Below are positions 27,961-36,864 of a stretch of DNA of 64,000 nucleotides, one piece after another. This DNA is from Tessaracoccus coleopterorum (GTDB lineage Bacteria > Actinomycetota > Actinomycetes > Propionibacteriales > Propionibacteriaceae). A program made the position numbers and the translations under genes. The DNA is taken from positions 1 through 64,000 of the forward strand of contig NZ_JAANIJ010000002.1 in the NCBI RefSeq assembly GCF_011174705.1. Reading direction: 5' to 3'. How positions within the stretch are numbered: the first letter of the stretch is position 1; each line of letters opens with the position of its first letter. The notes below the pieces were generated by a model. The model had not been told where the DNA came from. It was given only the letters and a program-made list of their open reading frames with translations, and ran no database searches.

Positions 27961-28839
27961 GGCTCTGTTGCAAAGATTGGCGGCAGTCAGAGGTAGGCTG
28001 TCGCTCTGCGCCGATCAGGCGGCTGCTGCGAAATGGTGGTTGAGCATGCCCATGGCCTCCGTCAGCGCCGAGGGCCCAATGCCAAAAGCTCTCTCCACAA
28101 GGCGCACCTCGCCCCTGATGCCGGGCTGCAGGCACCAGGGGCGAGCCTGTCCTTTGCGCAGGGCTCGCATGACTTCGAATCCCTTGATCGTGGCATAGGC
28201 CGTGGGGATCGATTTGAAACCGCGCACCGGCTTGATCAGTATCTTGAGCTTTCCGTGATCGGCCTCGATCACGTTATTGAGATACTTCACCTGCCGGTGG
28301 GCCGTCTCCCGGTCCAGCTTTCCTTCGCGCTTCAATTCGGTGATCGCTGCACCATAGCTCGGCGCTTTGTCGGTATTGAGCGTGGCAGGCTTTTCCCAGT
28401 GCTTCAGGCCTCGCAGGGCCTTGCCCAGGAACCGCTTCGCTGCCTTGGCGCTGCGGGTCGGCGACAGGTAGAAATCGATCGTGTCGCCCCGCTTGTCGAC
28501 TGCCCGGTACAGGTAGGTCCACTTGCCCCGCACCTTGACGTAGGTTTCATCCAGGCGCCAGCTCGGATCAAAGCCACGCCGCCAGAACCAGCGCAGCCGC
28601 TTCTCCATCTCCGGGCGTAGCACTGGACCCAGCGATAGATCGTCGTATGGTCGACCGAAATGCCGCGTTCCGCCAGCATTTCCTCAAGGTCGCGATAGCT
28701 GATCGGATAGCGACAATACCAGCGCACCGCCCACAGGATCACATCACCCTGGAAATGGCGCCACTTGAAATCCGTCATCGTTCCGTCCGTCCAATCTCCG
28801 CCAAGCATGCTCAAGCTTCACGATTTTTGCAACAGAGCC
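27961..28839 (-). mobile_element. IS6100: IS6100, right copy
   Basis: 879 bp with ends GGCTCTGTTGCAAA and complement. It is inserted in intI1 and forms the right border of the composite. Identical to the left copy except for the G run at 28138-28141. Confidence 0.95.
28015..28778 (-). pseudogene. tnpA: IS6100 transposase, right copy, one frameshift
   Basis: Starts MTDFKWRHFQGDV at ATG 28778. One base is missing at the GGG 28613-28615, exactly as in the left copy, between CYA and PEMEKRLRW. The rest of the DDE core and the normal C-terminus ([17 protein letters not shown]) are intact. If the shared deletion is a base-calling artefact, this copy encodes a functional transposase that could mobilise the whole composite. 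Confidence 0.88.
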
Positions 28840-29094
28840 TGTCTGCGTAACCGGCTCAAACGCGTCCACGCACAGCCCCGGGCGCCTTACCGCTGCTCGA
28901 CATCGTGTACGGAGAGGCATCTGCGCAGGTCAGAGCCCTCGCCAGACGTCTCGCAGCACCATGTCGCCCGGGGACCGTGGTGATTCATCTGATGCAATAC
29001 GCAGACTAGGTGTGTTCATAATCGTGCTTACAGGCTAGCGGGCCTCGACTCCACTCCTGCCGCCGACACGCCCACCGTCGGATCCACGCTCACA

Positions 29095-30058
29095 CCACGG
29101 GAGCGGCCGCAGCAGCGGCTTCTCCTCACCCTCGAACACCGAAAGCCTCGACCCGGCGCGTTTCTGAAACGGCTTCGCGTTGTAAGCGGCGACGCGTTCG
29201 TAGACCGCGGCCCGCAACTCCGGCAGCGTCGCGAAGGTGCGGTCGCGGAGAGCCGCGATCACCACCGTCGCAACGTTCCCGACCGTGCCCTCGACACTCG
29301 GCTTGTCCTTCGGCTTCTTCACCCGTCCCGGCAGCACCGCCGCCGAATAGTGCGCCGCGAGCTCCCGATACGCGTCGTTCAGCACCACCTCGCCCTCGGC
29401 AGGGTGCTTGATCACACCCGCCTTCAGGTTATCCGGGACGATCCGGGGACACTGCCGCCGAACCAGTCGAACATCGCCGTGTTCGCGCGCAGCCAGGTGT
29501 CCTGCTTCATATCCAGCGTCGGCTCGACGAACGAGTAGCGGGAGAACGGCAGCGTCGCGACGAACAGGTAGACCCTCGTCGCCTGCCCGGTGACCGGGTC
29601 GCTGAGCTGCATAGTCTTGCCCGACCAGTCGACCTCGACCGTCTGCCCGGCCTTGTGACCGACCCGCGATGCCGCCCCGATCACCAGCACGTGACGCTGG
29701 TAGGTCTTGCAGAACCGGTCGTAGCCCATCGCCGTCTCGCCCTTGGCCCGGCAGGCATCGACGTACTCGCCATGCAGCAGCTTCAACGTCACCCCGACCC
29801 TCGCGAGCTCCCGATGTACCTTGTCCCAGTCCGGCTGCGCGTGAACACTCTCGTGCTCACCACGCCCGGGAACAGCCGCGCATACACGTCCGCCTCGTCG
29901 AGCTCCGCGACGTCGTCCCAGCCGACGCCCTCCCGGTCGGCGGCGTCGAGCACCGCCGACACCGAGTGCCGAGACATACCCTGCGCCGCGATCTGCCGAC
30001 CCGTGAGCCCCTCCGCGCGAAGCCTCAACACCAGCTTCGCCTTGATCCTGCGTACCAT
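29095..30058 (-). pseudogene. istA: IS21-family transposase IstA, truncated and frameshifted
   Basis: ATG 30058 starts MVRRIKAKLVLRLRAEGLTG with helix-turn-helix RQIAAQGMSRHSVSAVLDAA. Later frames give the integrase core: EVDWSGKTMQLSDPVTGQAT (first Asp), YSFVEPTLDMKQDTWLRANT and FDWFGGSVP. VKKPKDKPSVEGTVGNVATV holds the Glu region. Two or more one-base breaks (near 29790 and 29420) interrupt it. The C-terminal part after EEKPLLRPLP is replaced by unrelated sequence. It is inactive by truncation irrespective of sequencing quality. Confidence 0.75.
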
Positions 30059-30066
30059 CCGAACTA

Positions 30067-30104
30067 CTCCTTCTGCCGCGTGATCAGCCACGCGGCAGAA
30101 GGAG
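30067..30104. repeat. Perfect 16-bp inverted repeat in the istA leader
   Basis: CTCCTTCTGCCGCGTG (30067-30082), 6-nt spacer, complement at 30089-30104. It sits immediately upstream of the istA start, with the SD-like AAGGAG in its stem. It may sequester translation signals to protect against read-in transcription, a known trick of insertion sequences. Confidence 0.55.
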
Positions 30105-30339
30105 CCTAGGAAGGTGGCGCCGAACCCGAATACCCGGTGGCGCTCAACGACGCGAACGCGCCCACGAGCAGGTGGCGCTCAACCGCAATACTCGTGGCGC
30201 TCAGAGAAGCGAATATTCACTTACTTCCTGAAGCCCACGCCTACTGCCGACACTGCGATCTCCTGGTCGGGCTTGTCGGTCTCCACGTGATCGCGCATTC
30301 CCATGGCCGGCAGCGGTTGATCGGATAATGGTCAGTTCG

Positions 30340-30700
30340 GTTGGCTTGGTGCTCGCTGTAGAACCTCACCAGCGCCTCGTCCGGGATGGGACTTCAGTCC
30401 AGAACTCGATGAAGTCCTCTGTCGTTGAGACGTTGGCTGGGAAGTACCAGGATCCGTCGCGCACGCTGCTCTCCCTCGGGTCAACAACACCGAGAGATTC
30501 GCTGCGGTACTCGTGACCGAACTTCCAGTTCCCGCGGCTGCACACCGGTGGGGTCCGCCACGGTGGCGCCCCTTGACGCAGCATATCCACCAGTTGTCAC
30601 CACGTGGTCCCCGGTGGGGCGCGTTCCGGGACCAACCCTTCGCGCGCCCGCCACACGCCATCGGCCGACGACATCCCTGCCGTGGTAGTCCCGAGGACGT
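30340..30700 (-). pseudogene. Hypothetical protein, frame-broken
   Basis: The best piece is about 60 residues: RGNWKFGHEYRSESLGVVDP, RESSVRDGSWYFPANVSTTE and DFIEFWTEV, followed one frame away by PIPDEALVRFYSEHQANRTD. Aromatic and acidic composition suggests a real protein, not a shadow. Upstream frames (AATCCWWI-like) are unclear, and no start can be chosen. No family recognised. It is on the same strand as the next unknown gene, which ends 26 bases upstream of it, so they may be one operon. Confidence 0.35.
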
Positions 30701-30725
30701 TGGGGCCTTTCGGCCGCCTCACATG

Positions 30726-31410
30726 CTAGACCAGAAGCTGCTCTCGTAGCCACGCAGCTGCCTGAGGCAACACCAGGATGCTCTCCACCACGATCCGATG
30801 CCTATCCACCTCAGCGATCACAGCCGCAGCCTCGTCATGGCCGACGAGCACGAAAACTCTGGGCCTAGTTGGTAACGCCGGCAGATCTTCGAGGGCTGGT
30901 GCAGTCAGCACCACGATCCTCGCCCCGTCCCATCTGGCGGTGAAGTCGTCGACGCTGTCGAGCCACTCAATGCCCCCAGATCCTCGGGCTTCCAGCCAGC
31001 GGGCGGAGCGTATCCGATCGCTTCCTCCACCGGTCTTTGCCAAACCCATGGCGACAACTCGTATCCAGGCATCCGCATGGCCGCTGCCTTCGCGACGCCG
31101 TCGAGGATCCGCTGCTCGGCTGATCCGGCCCAGAGCCTGGTATCGCGATAGGCGAACTGCGCCGCATGGCAGGCTTTGAGCACATCACGCACGTCGAGTG
31201 GTCCCGCTACGGGTCTGAACCGGTAGCCGGCAGGGTCAACGATCTGGTTCCTCAGGAACAGCCCAGTGCCCAGGCGCTGCGCCACTGCTGTGAGCACCTG
31301 CTGGGGCGAGGGGTACCTGGCTGGGTAGAGATAACGCCGAACTCAATCGCTGCGGTCAGCAGTAGATCGATGTGGTCGGCTGGCAGGCTGCGAAGTTGGT
31401 GAAGGTCCAT
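30726..31410 (-). pseudogene. Hypothetical protein of about 225 residues, frameshifted
   Basis: ATG 31410 (MDLHQLRSLPADHIDLLLTA) continues through two breaks (near 31320 and 30975): PSPQQVLTAVAQRLGTGLFL, RDVLKACHAAQFAYRDTRLW, AEQRILDGVAKAAAMRMPGY, then IEWLDSVDDFTARWDGARIV and a C-terminal part RVFVLVGHDEAAAVIAEVDR ending AAWLREQLLV. It is a mixed alpha/beta soluble protein; no motif ties it to a known family. The ATG is preceded by AGGGAAACCA on the minus strand, a plausible ribosome site. Confidence 0.45.
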
Positions 31411-31464
31411 TGGTTTCCCTCAGTTTGGGGCTGGTTAGACCACCTCGGATGATTGATCCCAAGT

Positions 31465-31890
31465 TTAGATGCACGCTGGCTTGGTGTAGCGCGTGAGAGC
31501 GCGTGGGACGACAACCGGCGCGGTGTCACAACGCTGGGAGGGTGGAGTCCCGGGCGGCGAAGATCGTCCGGCTCGAGGATGAGGCGCGCGGGGAACCTCG
31601 CGATACGTCGCGCGCCTGGATTGCCCGCATGGGCTAGAAGCAGAAGTCTCCCCTGCTGGCCCGCCGCACACCTGGTTGGCGTATACGGCATAACCACCGA
31701 TGAGCGTGATGACGTAGGCCAAGATGTATCCCCAACGGCCCCGGAGCCAGTGGTTGCCGTCCAACTCGCCTCCTCCGAGGAGCCACCTCACAGCTAGTAG
31801 GAGCAACCACACCGCGGTCGCCGGGAAGGTCACCAAGAAGAAGACAAATCCCCACGCGGCCACGCCGTACCCGGCGATCTCCACGTCCAT
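31465..31890 (-). CDS. Small membrane protein of unknown function
   Basis: ATG 31890 (MDVEIAGYGVAAWGFVFFLV) encodes two clear membrane helices, GFVFFLVTFPATAVWLLLLA and GYILAYVITLIGGYAVYAN, joined by LDGNHWLRGRW. After residue 75 the sequence turns into Ser/Arg/Pro-rich text typical of a frame error, so the true protein is probably only about 75-85 residues. No family recognised. Its start overlaps the tail of the ISL3 remnant region. Confidence 0.4.
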   Translation of the reverse strand: MDVEIAGYGVAAWGFVFFLVTFPATAVWLLLLAVRWLLGGGELDGNHWLRGRWGYILAYVITLIGGYAVYANQVCGGPAGETSASSPCGQSRRATYREVPRAPHPRAGRSSPPGTPPSQRCDTAPVVVPRALTRYTKPACI

Positions 31891-31979
31891 CCTCCATCTT
31901 TAGGTCCCATATCAGTCTAGGGAACCGTCCGTCCCAGTGTTGAGCGAGCTGTCCGCTTGGGGCGCGTCCCGCCGCTGAC

Positions 31980-32262
31980 AAGCGCGACAAGGCCAGAGGC
32001 AGGGTTACCGGCTCCTCACAGATGAGTGGAGGTTGGGGTCCGAACCCACCGGCCTCGAGGAGTGATCGGAGCCGGTAGTTGGCCAGGTTCCTGAACCCCA
32101 ACGCGATGCCGCGGAGATGTTCCAGCCTGCCGTTCACAGCTTCGGTAGGACCGTGCGAGGTCCCGGGATGGTCGAAGAACGCCAGGACATCATCGCGACG
32201 CTTGTGACGTGTGCGGCCGAGCTGCGCGAGCTCCTCGAGCCCCTTAGAGCCGGCTTCCTTCG
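31980..32262 (-). pseudogene. ISL3-family transposase C-terminal remnant
   Basis: EELAQLGRTRHKRRDDVLAF, FDHPGTSHGPTEAVNGRLEH and LRGIALGFRNLANYRLRSLL are the conserved end of ISL3-type DDE transposases (the N-G-P-T-E-A-x-N-G-R-L-E block contains the catalytic Glu). The N-terminal 80 percent is missing; a small zinc-type gene begins instead. Some actinobacterial names for such elements (IS1096-like) cannot be separated by eye. Confidence 0.7.
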
Positions 32263-32468
32263 TCAAGGGCAGTCGCACTGGTACCAGTTGTCTCCGCATA
32301 TGCTGCACTGGATCGGTGCGGCTCCCGGACAGGGCTCGACGTGGGCGTAACGTGAGATCCTACCCCTCGGGTTTGCTCGATTTGCTCTCCCGCCTGGATC
32401 GGCTCGTCGCATCGCGTGCACACGCCGCTATCGAACTCAGCTGTGAACCCGTCGTGTCGGTGCCTCAT
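32263..32468 (-). pseudogene. Small zinc-binding protein with three C-x-x-C motifs, one frameshift
   Basis: ATG 32468 gives MRHRHDGFTAEFDSGVCTRC, DEPIQAGEQIEQTRG, then after a one-base loss ISRYAHVEPCPGAAPIQCSI and CGDNWYQCDCP with TGA at 32263-32265. Cys pairs CTRC, CSIC and CDC suggest one or two zinc sites; such CxxC minis are common in phage and plasmid regions. Repaired length is about 68 residues. The end coincides with the start of the ISL3 remnant, so the insertion lies directly downstream. Confidence 0.45.
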
Positions 32469-32811
32469 GTCTGGATAGTAACGGCCTCTGGCACCGTGAA
32501 TGAGAGTCCATGAACATGACCTGGGTCAGGCAATGGATCAGCTTGATCGCGCAGAGGGCCACATTTTCTGCTGCACTTCGACCTCCAGCCCGAGGACGTC
32601 GACCCGAGCGAACGTTGAGCAGGAGTGGATTAGGCACTCACGTCCTCTCAGCGAGAAGGCTCCCATGTCTACCCGCCCACGCAGCACCGTCCCACTCTCG
32701 ATTGGGAAGAGCCAGGTTACCCCTCCAGCCTCCCGCTCCGTTGTCGACGTTGAGGGCTTCCGTGTCCAGGTCAGTGTCTGGGTGTGTCGCTGTCGGCGCC
32801 GGGGGCCGGCT
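32469..32811. other. No gene seen
   Basis: About 340 bases between the zinc-type gene and the end of the conjugation operon. ORFs on the plus strand are low-complexity Arg/Ser/Pro and lack starts. It is possibly the 3' untranslated region of the long minus-strand operon. Confidence 0.4.
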
Positions 32812-33387
32812 CTAGGAAGGTTGACGCGCGAGGTGTGTCACTCCCCGGCGAGTCCCGACGATTGCTAGCCCTGGCATCTCCCTCACATACTGCTCGGCCA
32901 GCGCAGGAACTCTCGTGTCCATTCGGATAGCAACACCGGCCTGGTCTGCCTCCGACATCAGATGTGGCCACACGACAGCGCGCAGGGAAGCGCCGAGCCC
33001 ACGGCCACGATGTCGAGCGTGGTGCTCGCTGAGCACCCAGGCACCGCGCTCTGGATGCACCAGCTGCGAGGCGTCAGGCGTGAAATAGCCAGCCACCCAG
33101 CTCACACGTGCCCAGCGCCGCACGGCGAGCAGGTGTACGGCGGCAACGCCTGCGCCGACGCAGAGGTAGAACGCCGCAAGGCCGGTACACGCCAGAAGGG
33201 TTGCCGCGCCCGCGCCCAGTGGCCACGCGGCGATCATGGTCATGAGCGCAGTGACGATCACCAAACCGTTGATGGATGGCTTCTGGAGATACTCGCGCGT
33301 CACCCACCAGGCCAAGAGTAAAGCGGTGAAGAGGTTGTAGGGGTCGGTCCCGGGGCATGGCGCCGGTGGTGTGGGATCACCAGACAT
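32812..33387 (-). CDS. Membrane-anchored GNAT-like protein
   Basis: ATG 33387 overlaps the preceding HTH gene stop by 11 bases. The 191-residue product has two or three N-terminal membrane helices (LFTALLLAWWVTREYL, INGLVIVTALMTMIAAWPLG, AATLLACTGLAAFYLCVGAG), then a cytoplasmic domain WVAGYFTPDASQLVHPERGA, WVLSEHHARHRGRGLGASLR that resembles an acetyl-CoA-binding GNAT motif A (R-x-R-G-x-G/A), ending ALAEQYVREMPGLAIVGTRR. Membrane-tethered acetyltransferases are unusual in conjugation operons. GNAT assignment rests on one motif; it is the last gene of the operon. Confidence 0.45.
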   Translation of the reverse strand: MSGDPTPPAPCPGTDPYNLFTALLLAWWVTREYLQKPSINGLVIVTALMTMIAAWPLGAGAATLLACTGLAAFYLCVGAGVAAVHLLAVRRWARVSWVAGYFTPDASQLVHPERGAWVLSEHHARHRGRGLGASLRAVVWPHLMSEADQAGVAIRMDTRVPALAEQYVREMPGLAIVGTRRGVTHLARQPS

Positions 33388-34098
33388 CGACGTCGAACCC
33401 GACGACAATGAACCCACCTTCGAACTCTGGGTAGCGGCCTTGGATCTGCCCATCAAGCCATTCAAACGCGGTTTCCGGGTTGGATTGCAGGGCATCATGG
33501 ATCGACTGGGCCGCGTAGCCACCGTGCCCGCCGAGCTGGACAGGGATCCTGTCTCGGCTGCCGTCCTTGCGGCGAACTTCAGCCCACACCGTGCCGGAGA
33601 TCCGTTTCCCGGTTGCTGCGGCCCGGGCGACGACGTCGGCCATGATCTTGCCGCCGGCGGAGCGGTTGTTGGCTCGGTCGGTCTTAGGGACGGTGACTCG
33701 GTGCAGCTCACGCCCATTAGGCAGCCGGTTCTCCTGGTGGGAGAGCTGGTTACGTGTCCCGGTCGGCTTCCTTTTGGGCAGTGCCGGCGGTTGGGCGGTC
33801 GACTTGGTGACTGTGCGGATCCGCTGCCCGGGCGGAGCGGCTGGCACCACCGATTCCTGGCCCTTGGTGGCTCGGACCTTCGCCAGGGTGCCGTCGGATG
33901 AGGTGCGACGGAAGGGCGGGTCTTGACCTCGCCGCGGGTGGCCAGTTCGGTGAGGGCCTGGTTGAGGTTGTTGCCGGGTTTGCGGCCGTTGGCGATCTGG
34001 CCGATCAGGGAGCTGTCACGACCGAGGCGGCGGCCAATCTCAGCGTTGGAGAATCCTTGGGTTTGGAGCTCGAGGATGAGGTCTTTTGATGTTGACAT
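33377..34098 (-). pseudogene. HTH-containing plasmid protein, one frameshift
   Basis: ATG 34098 behind SD GGAG starts MSTSKDLILELQTQGFSNAE; residues 8-45 form a helix-turn-helix (SNAEIGRRLGRDSSLIGQIA). After a one-base loss near 33905 the frame continues GTLAKVRATKGQESVV, a basic linker, then a folded C-terminal half: NRSAGGKIMADVVARAAATG, RISGTVWAEVRRKDGSRDRI, PVQLGGHGGYAAQSIHDALQ and FEGGFIVVGFDVDVW. Repaired length is about 240 residues. It is probably a DNA-binding protein acting on the same replicon. Overlaps the next gene and follows the polymerase-like gene by 18 bases. Confidence 0.5.
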
Positions 34099-34115
34099 GG
34101 GCTACTCCCAGCCTG

Positions 34116-35694
34116 CTATCTCGGCTTGGTTGGATAGTTGCTGGCGCACATCCACCGTCTGCGGAGCTGGGAGCGGGCCGGGAGGTAGCCCTTGATCCTG
34201 ATGCGGCCGTTAGCGCCGTCGTCGGCTCCTCCCCGTGATTCGGGAGGGTCCAGGGCTGGATCCGCGTGGTGTAGATGGCGTCGCCCTGGATTCCGATCAA
34301 CTCTGAAGGCTCGACCTGCAGGGCGCCGTAGATGGCGGACTTGGCCTTGGTGGGGCGGTTGTCCCGTAGGACACGCGCGCGGGCGGCTCCCCACACCAGC
34401 GCCGCGATCTCGGGTGCCATGTCTCGGCGTCGTCAGGGCGTGACTTCGATGGCACCTGGTAGACGAAACCACCATTGGGTGAGGGCTGGACGCGGCCCAC
34501 GGCGGCGTCGGAGACCTTCTCGAAGGTAGTGGCGAACCTGGTGGTGGTTCGGCTGCGGCGCGAGAACGAGCCGACGGTGACGCGGAACATGTGCTTGATC
34601 GCCGAGGCGGCCGCTGAATGGGCTCCCGGGCCGATGGCGCCGCGCTGGAGCCCATGGTCAAGGGCCTCGAGCATCTTGCCGGTGGCAGTGGCGAAGGGTT
34701 CGATGGCGTTGGATTTCTTGGTGAACGCGATCCCTTCAAGGATCTCGATTTGCCAGTCGCTTTCGAGGCTGGCTGTGCGCAGTTCGGTGGAGTTGATCCA
34801 GGTCTCTCCGACGAAGCCGGGCTTGTTAGGCCAGTGCCAGCCACGGCCAGCCCCTTCGAGCTTGATGGGGAACAGTCCGATGTGGTCCCACCAGTCGGAG
34901 ATCCGGTAGCGGATCTTGTAGCGGGCTGGGTGGTATGGGTCGCGGGCCCACAGTTCCTGGGCTTGGCCGGCGGTGAGCATGGTGGCTGGCGCTGAGCCAC
35001 GCAGTCCGCGGCACACACCGTGATACATGAACCGGCCGTCTGCGTAGGCAAAGCCGGGCAGTTCGCTAGCGGATACCAGAGGGACGCAGTCGCCGCAGCC
35101 GCACATACCGGGCCCGGCCACGTAGTGCTCAAACCGGTGTTGTGGTTCGGTGGCTTGGATGAGGTGGCCGATGTCGGGATCGATGGGCTCCATGAGGAAC
35201 TCACGGACCCCGTCGAAGCGTTGTTTCCACACGTTGAGGCCGGTTGCTGAGGGGCTGCGCATGAGGCCCCAGTCAGGTCGGTCGATGGCGTGGGCGACGA
35301 CTCGTGCGACGGTTTTGTAGGCGAACTCGGCCTCGATCGGGGCCAGGACCCGGTCTCCAAACCATTCGGCTGTGGTGGTCACGGTGATGCGGTGTTGGGT
35401 CTCTGTGTGCAGGAACCGGCCACGGGGCGGGTCGCCAAGGTAATGGCCGACATCGGTCCAACCGGGTGTTGGGTCGATGCCCTTGGCGATCTGGGTTTCG
35501 GTTGGTAGCAGCCAGGCGTATCCGGTTGGGACAGTGCCACACAGCATGAGGCGGGTAGCTCGGGCGTAGCGGGCAGTCTCGAGGAGATCAAACAACGTCG
35601 GATTCTTCCTGCGTCCGCCGATGATCGGGAGATGGCTTGGCCGGCGGGTCGAGTCCTTGGCCGGTGTTGAGGTCAAGCCAGATGATGGCCTCAT
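34116..35694 (-). pseudogene. Possible divergent family-B (phi29-like) DNA polymerase-type protein, frameshifted
   Basis: A protein of about 525 residues starting at ATG 35694, which overlaps the previous gene (ATGA). Notable parts: FDLLETARYARATRLMLCGT, a Cys cluster MCGCGDCVP, FAYADGRFMYHGVCRGLRG (residue about 215-233, shaped like polymerase motif A), GFVGETWINSTELRTASLES with DWQIEILEGIAFTKKSNAIE, then APEIAALVWGAARARVL and LIGIQGDAIYTTRI (shaped like motif C, x-GD-x-x-Y). Breaks occur near 34430 and 34260. The order of motifs recalls protein-primed PolB relatives seen in actinobacterial plasmids, but key acidic residues are partly substituted, so activity is uncertain. Confidence 0.35.
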
Positions 35695-36250
35695 CGGGTG
35701 GACGCACTGGCGTTGGGCGCTGGTTCACTGGGGTCCCTGCCGCGGCGGATCTCGGTGAGAAGCGCGGTGTCATCTGCTGACAGGTCGTCGGTGCGCATCC
35801 GGTAGATGGCGTGGCGGCCGCGGCCGGAGATCTCGGCCAGTTCGTGGACCTTCAGGCCTCCGGTGGTGTTGGCAGCGTTGATCGCCAGGCGCCAGCTGCG
35901 GTCGACTTGGGAGGCGTAGGTGAGGGCGCTTTCCCGCAGCGCGGTGGCATCTTTGACTATTCGTTCCCAGTCGTAGGGGAACATGTCCTCGAGGACCTGG
36001 ATGCCATCTTTCCGGGTACGGGCCACCGTTCGGTCGGGGTGATCCAGCCGTGGGCTCGGGCGGATTCGGTGATGGCCTGCTTTCGGTGCCGAGGTTCCGG
36101 TGCGGGTTCGGCCCAGCGTTGGGTGGGCAGCCACTCATCCGTGTGTAGCTGCTCGATGGTCAACACCAGCTCGCCGCCCGTGCTGGTCGGGGCAACTGTC
36201 AGTCGCCATCCCACGCCGTCGTGCTCGACTGTCTCTGTCATGGTGTCCAC
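35691..36250 (-). pseudogene. HTH-type protein of the conjugation operon, one frameshift
   Basis: ATG 36250 starts MDTMTETVEHDGVGWRLTVA, a beta-rich N-terminal part (TGGELVLTIEQLHTDEWLPT), then after a break near 36025 RKDGIQVLEDMFPYDWERIV and helices ending in VHELAEISGRGRHAIYRMRT, a helix-turn-helix-like segment. Repaired length is about 185 residues. It is likely a small regulator or relaxosome accessory protein. Stop overlaps the ATG of the polymerase-like gene. Confidence 0.45.
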
Positions 36251-36275
36251 TCTAGGCTCAGGTGTTGCGTGCTAG

Positions 36276-36864
36276 CTACAACCCGTAGCGTGGTTCATGG
36301 CTGGGGCGGGGTGGGGCAATGTCGGTGACGAGCCAGCCGGTGATGGTGCCGGGTTCAGCGATCAGGAGGATGTCAACTGTCCGGCCATCGCTGAACTCCT
36401 GGCGCAGCATTGCGTTGGTAGAGGCTAGCTCGACGATGTCCGGGAGCGGAGTGCGGTAGCGTCCCATGTCTTTAGTGGGTGTGCCAGGTCATCGATGAGC
36501 GCCTGAGCTGCAACCGGCACAAGTGCCTGGGTGCGCAGCTGTGGGTCAGGTAGCAGCCAGGCTGCGACGAACTGCGTGGCAGTGTCGATCGCGAGCTGAC
36601 GATCTGCTGCTGGCACGGTCCAGTCGAGCTGTTCACCACCTTCGTATTGGGGGTCGCGACGGTGGGTTCATGTGGTTCTTCGGGCTCCCTTCGCGGGCGG
36701 GGCGGCGGTTCCTGGCTGCGACTCGGTTGCACCGGCCGGGGCGGGGTTCACTTGTGCGGTTGTCGTGGGCTAGGGGTGGGCGTCGGTTGCTTGTTGCCTC
36801 CGAGGAGGATCCCTGCAGCGATGATGAGGGTCATGATGATGACGGCGGTCTTGATGTTCTTCAT
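36276..36864 (-). pseudogene. Membrane-anchored conjugation protein with extracytoplasmic domain, frameshifted
   Basis: ATG 36864 with SD GAGGAA starts MKNIKTAVIIMTLIIAAGIL, a single membrane anchor, then a Pro/Thr-rich linker (KQPTPTPSPRQ, AQVNPAPAGATESQPG) and a domain YEGGEQLDWTVPAADRQLAI, DTATQFVAAWLLPDPQLRTQ, ALVPVAAQALIDDLAH, followed one frame later by RYRTPLPDIVELASTNAMLR and EFSDGRTVDILLIAEPGTIT. The architecture (anchor, linker, NTF2-like fold) resembles VirB8/TcpC-like structural proteins. At least three one-base losses. Repaired length is about 195 residues. Confidence 0.5.

Larger units (their letters stand above)
23837..28847. mobile_element. IS6100-flanked composite carrying a class 1 integron remnant, with 8-bp target duplication
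   Basis: Two IS6100 copies in the same orientation (23845-24722 and 27961-28839) enclose orf5, sul1, qacEdelta1, aadA2 and a truncated intI1. The whole unit is bordered by the 8-bp direct repeat TGTCTGCG (23837-23844 and 28840-28847), the duplication length typical of IS6-family elements. This shows that the unit arrived in one event. Confidence 0.9.
29040..30219 (-). mobile_element. IS21-family element remnant, one end only
   Basis: The right end carries four spaced copies of GTGGCGC-type repeats (30113, 30136, 30171, 30194), the multiple transposase-binding sites typical of IS21 ends, finishing about 30219. The istA gene follows. istB and the other terminus are missing; the element is cut near 29095. 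Confidence 0.7.

Noticed and set aside
30113..30203. Short repeated GTGGCGC units as a possible CRISPR array
   Set aside because: Only four 7-12-bp units with unequal 23-35-bp spacing and no cas genes; they are better explained as IS21 terminal binding repeats.
32510..32815. Plus-strand ORFs in the 32.5-32.8 kb gap
   Set aside because: Ser/Arg/Pro-rich text with no start signals and no recognisable motif.
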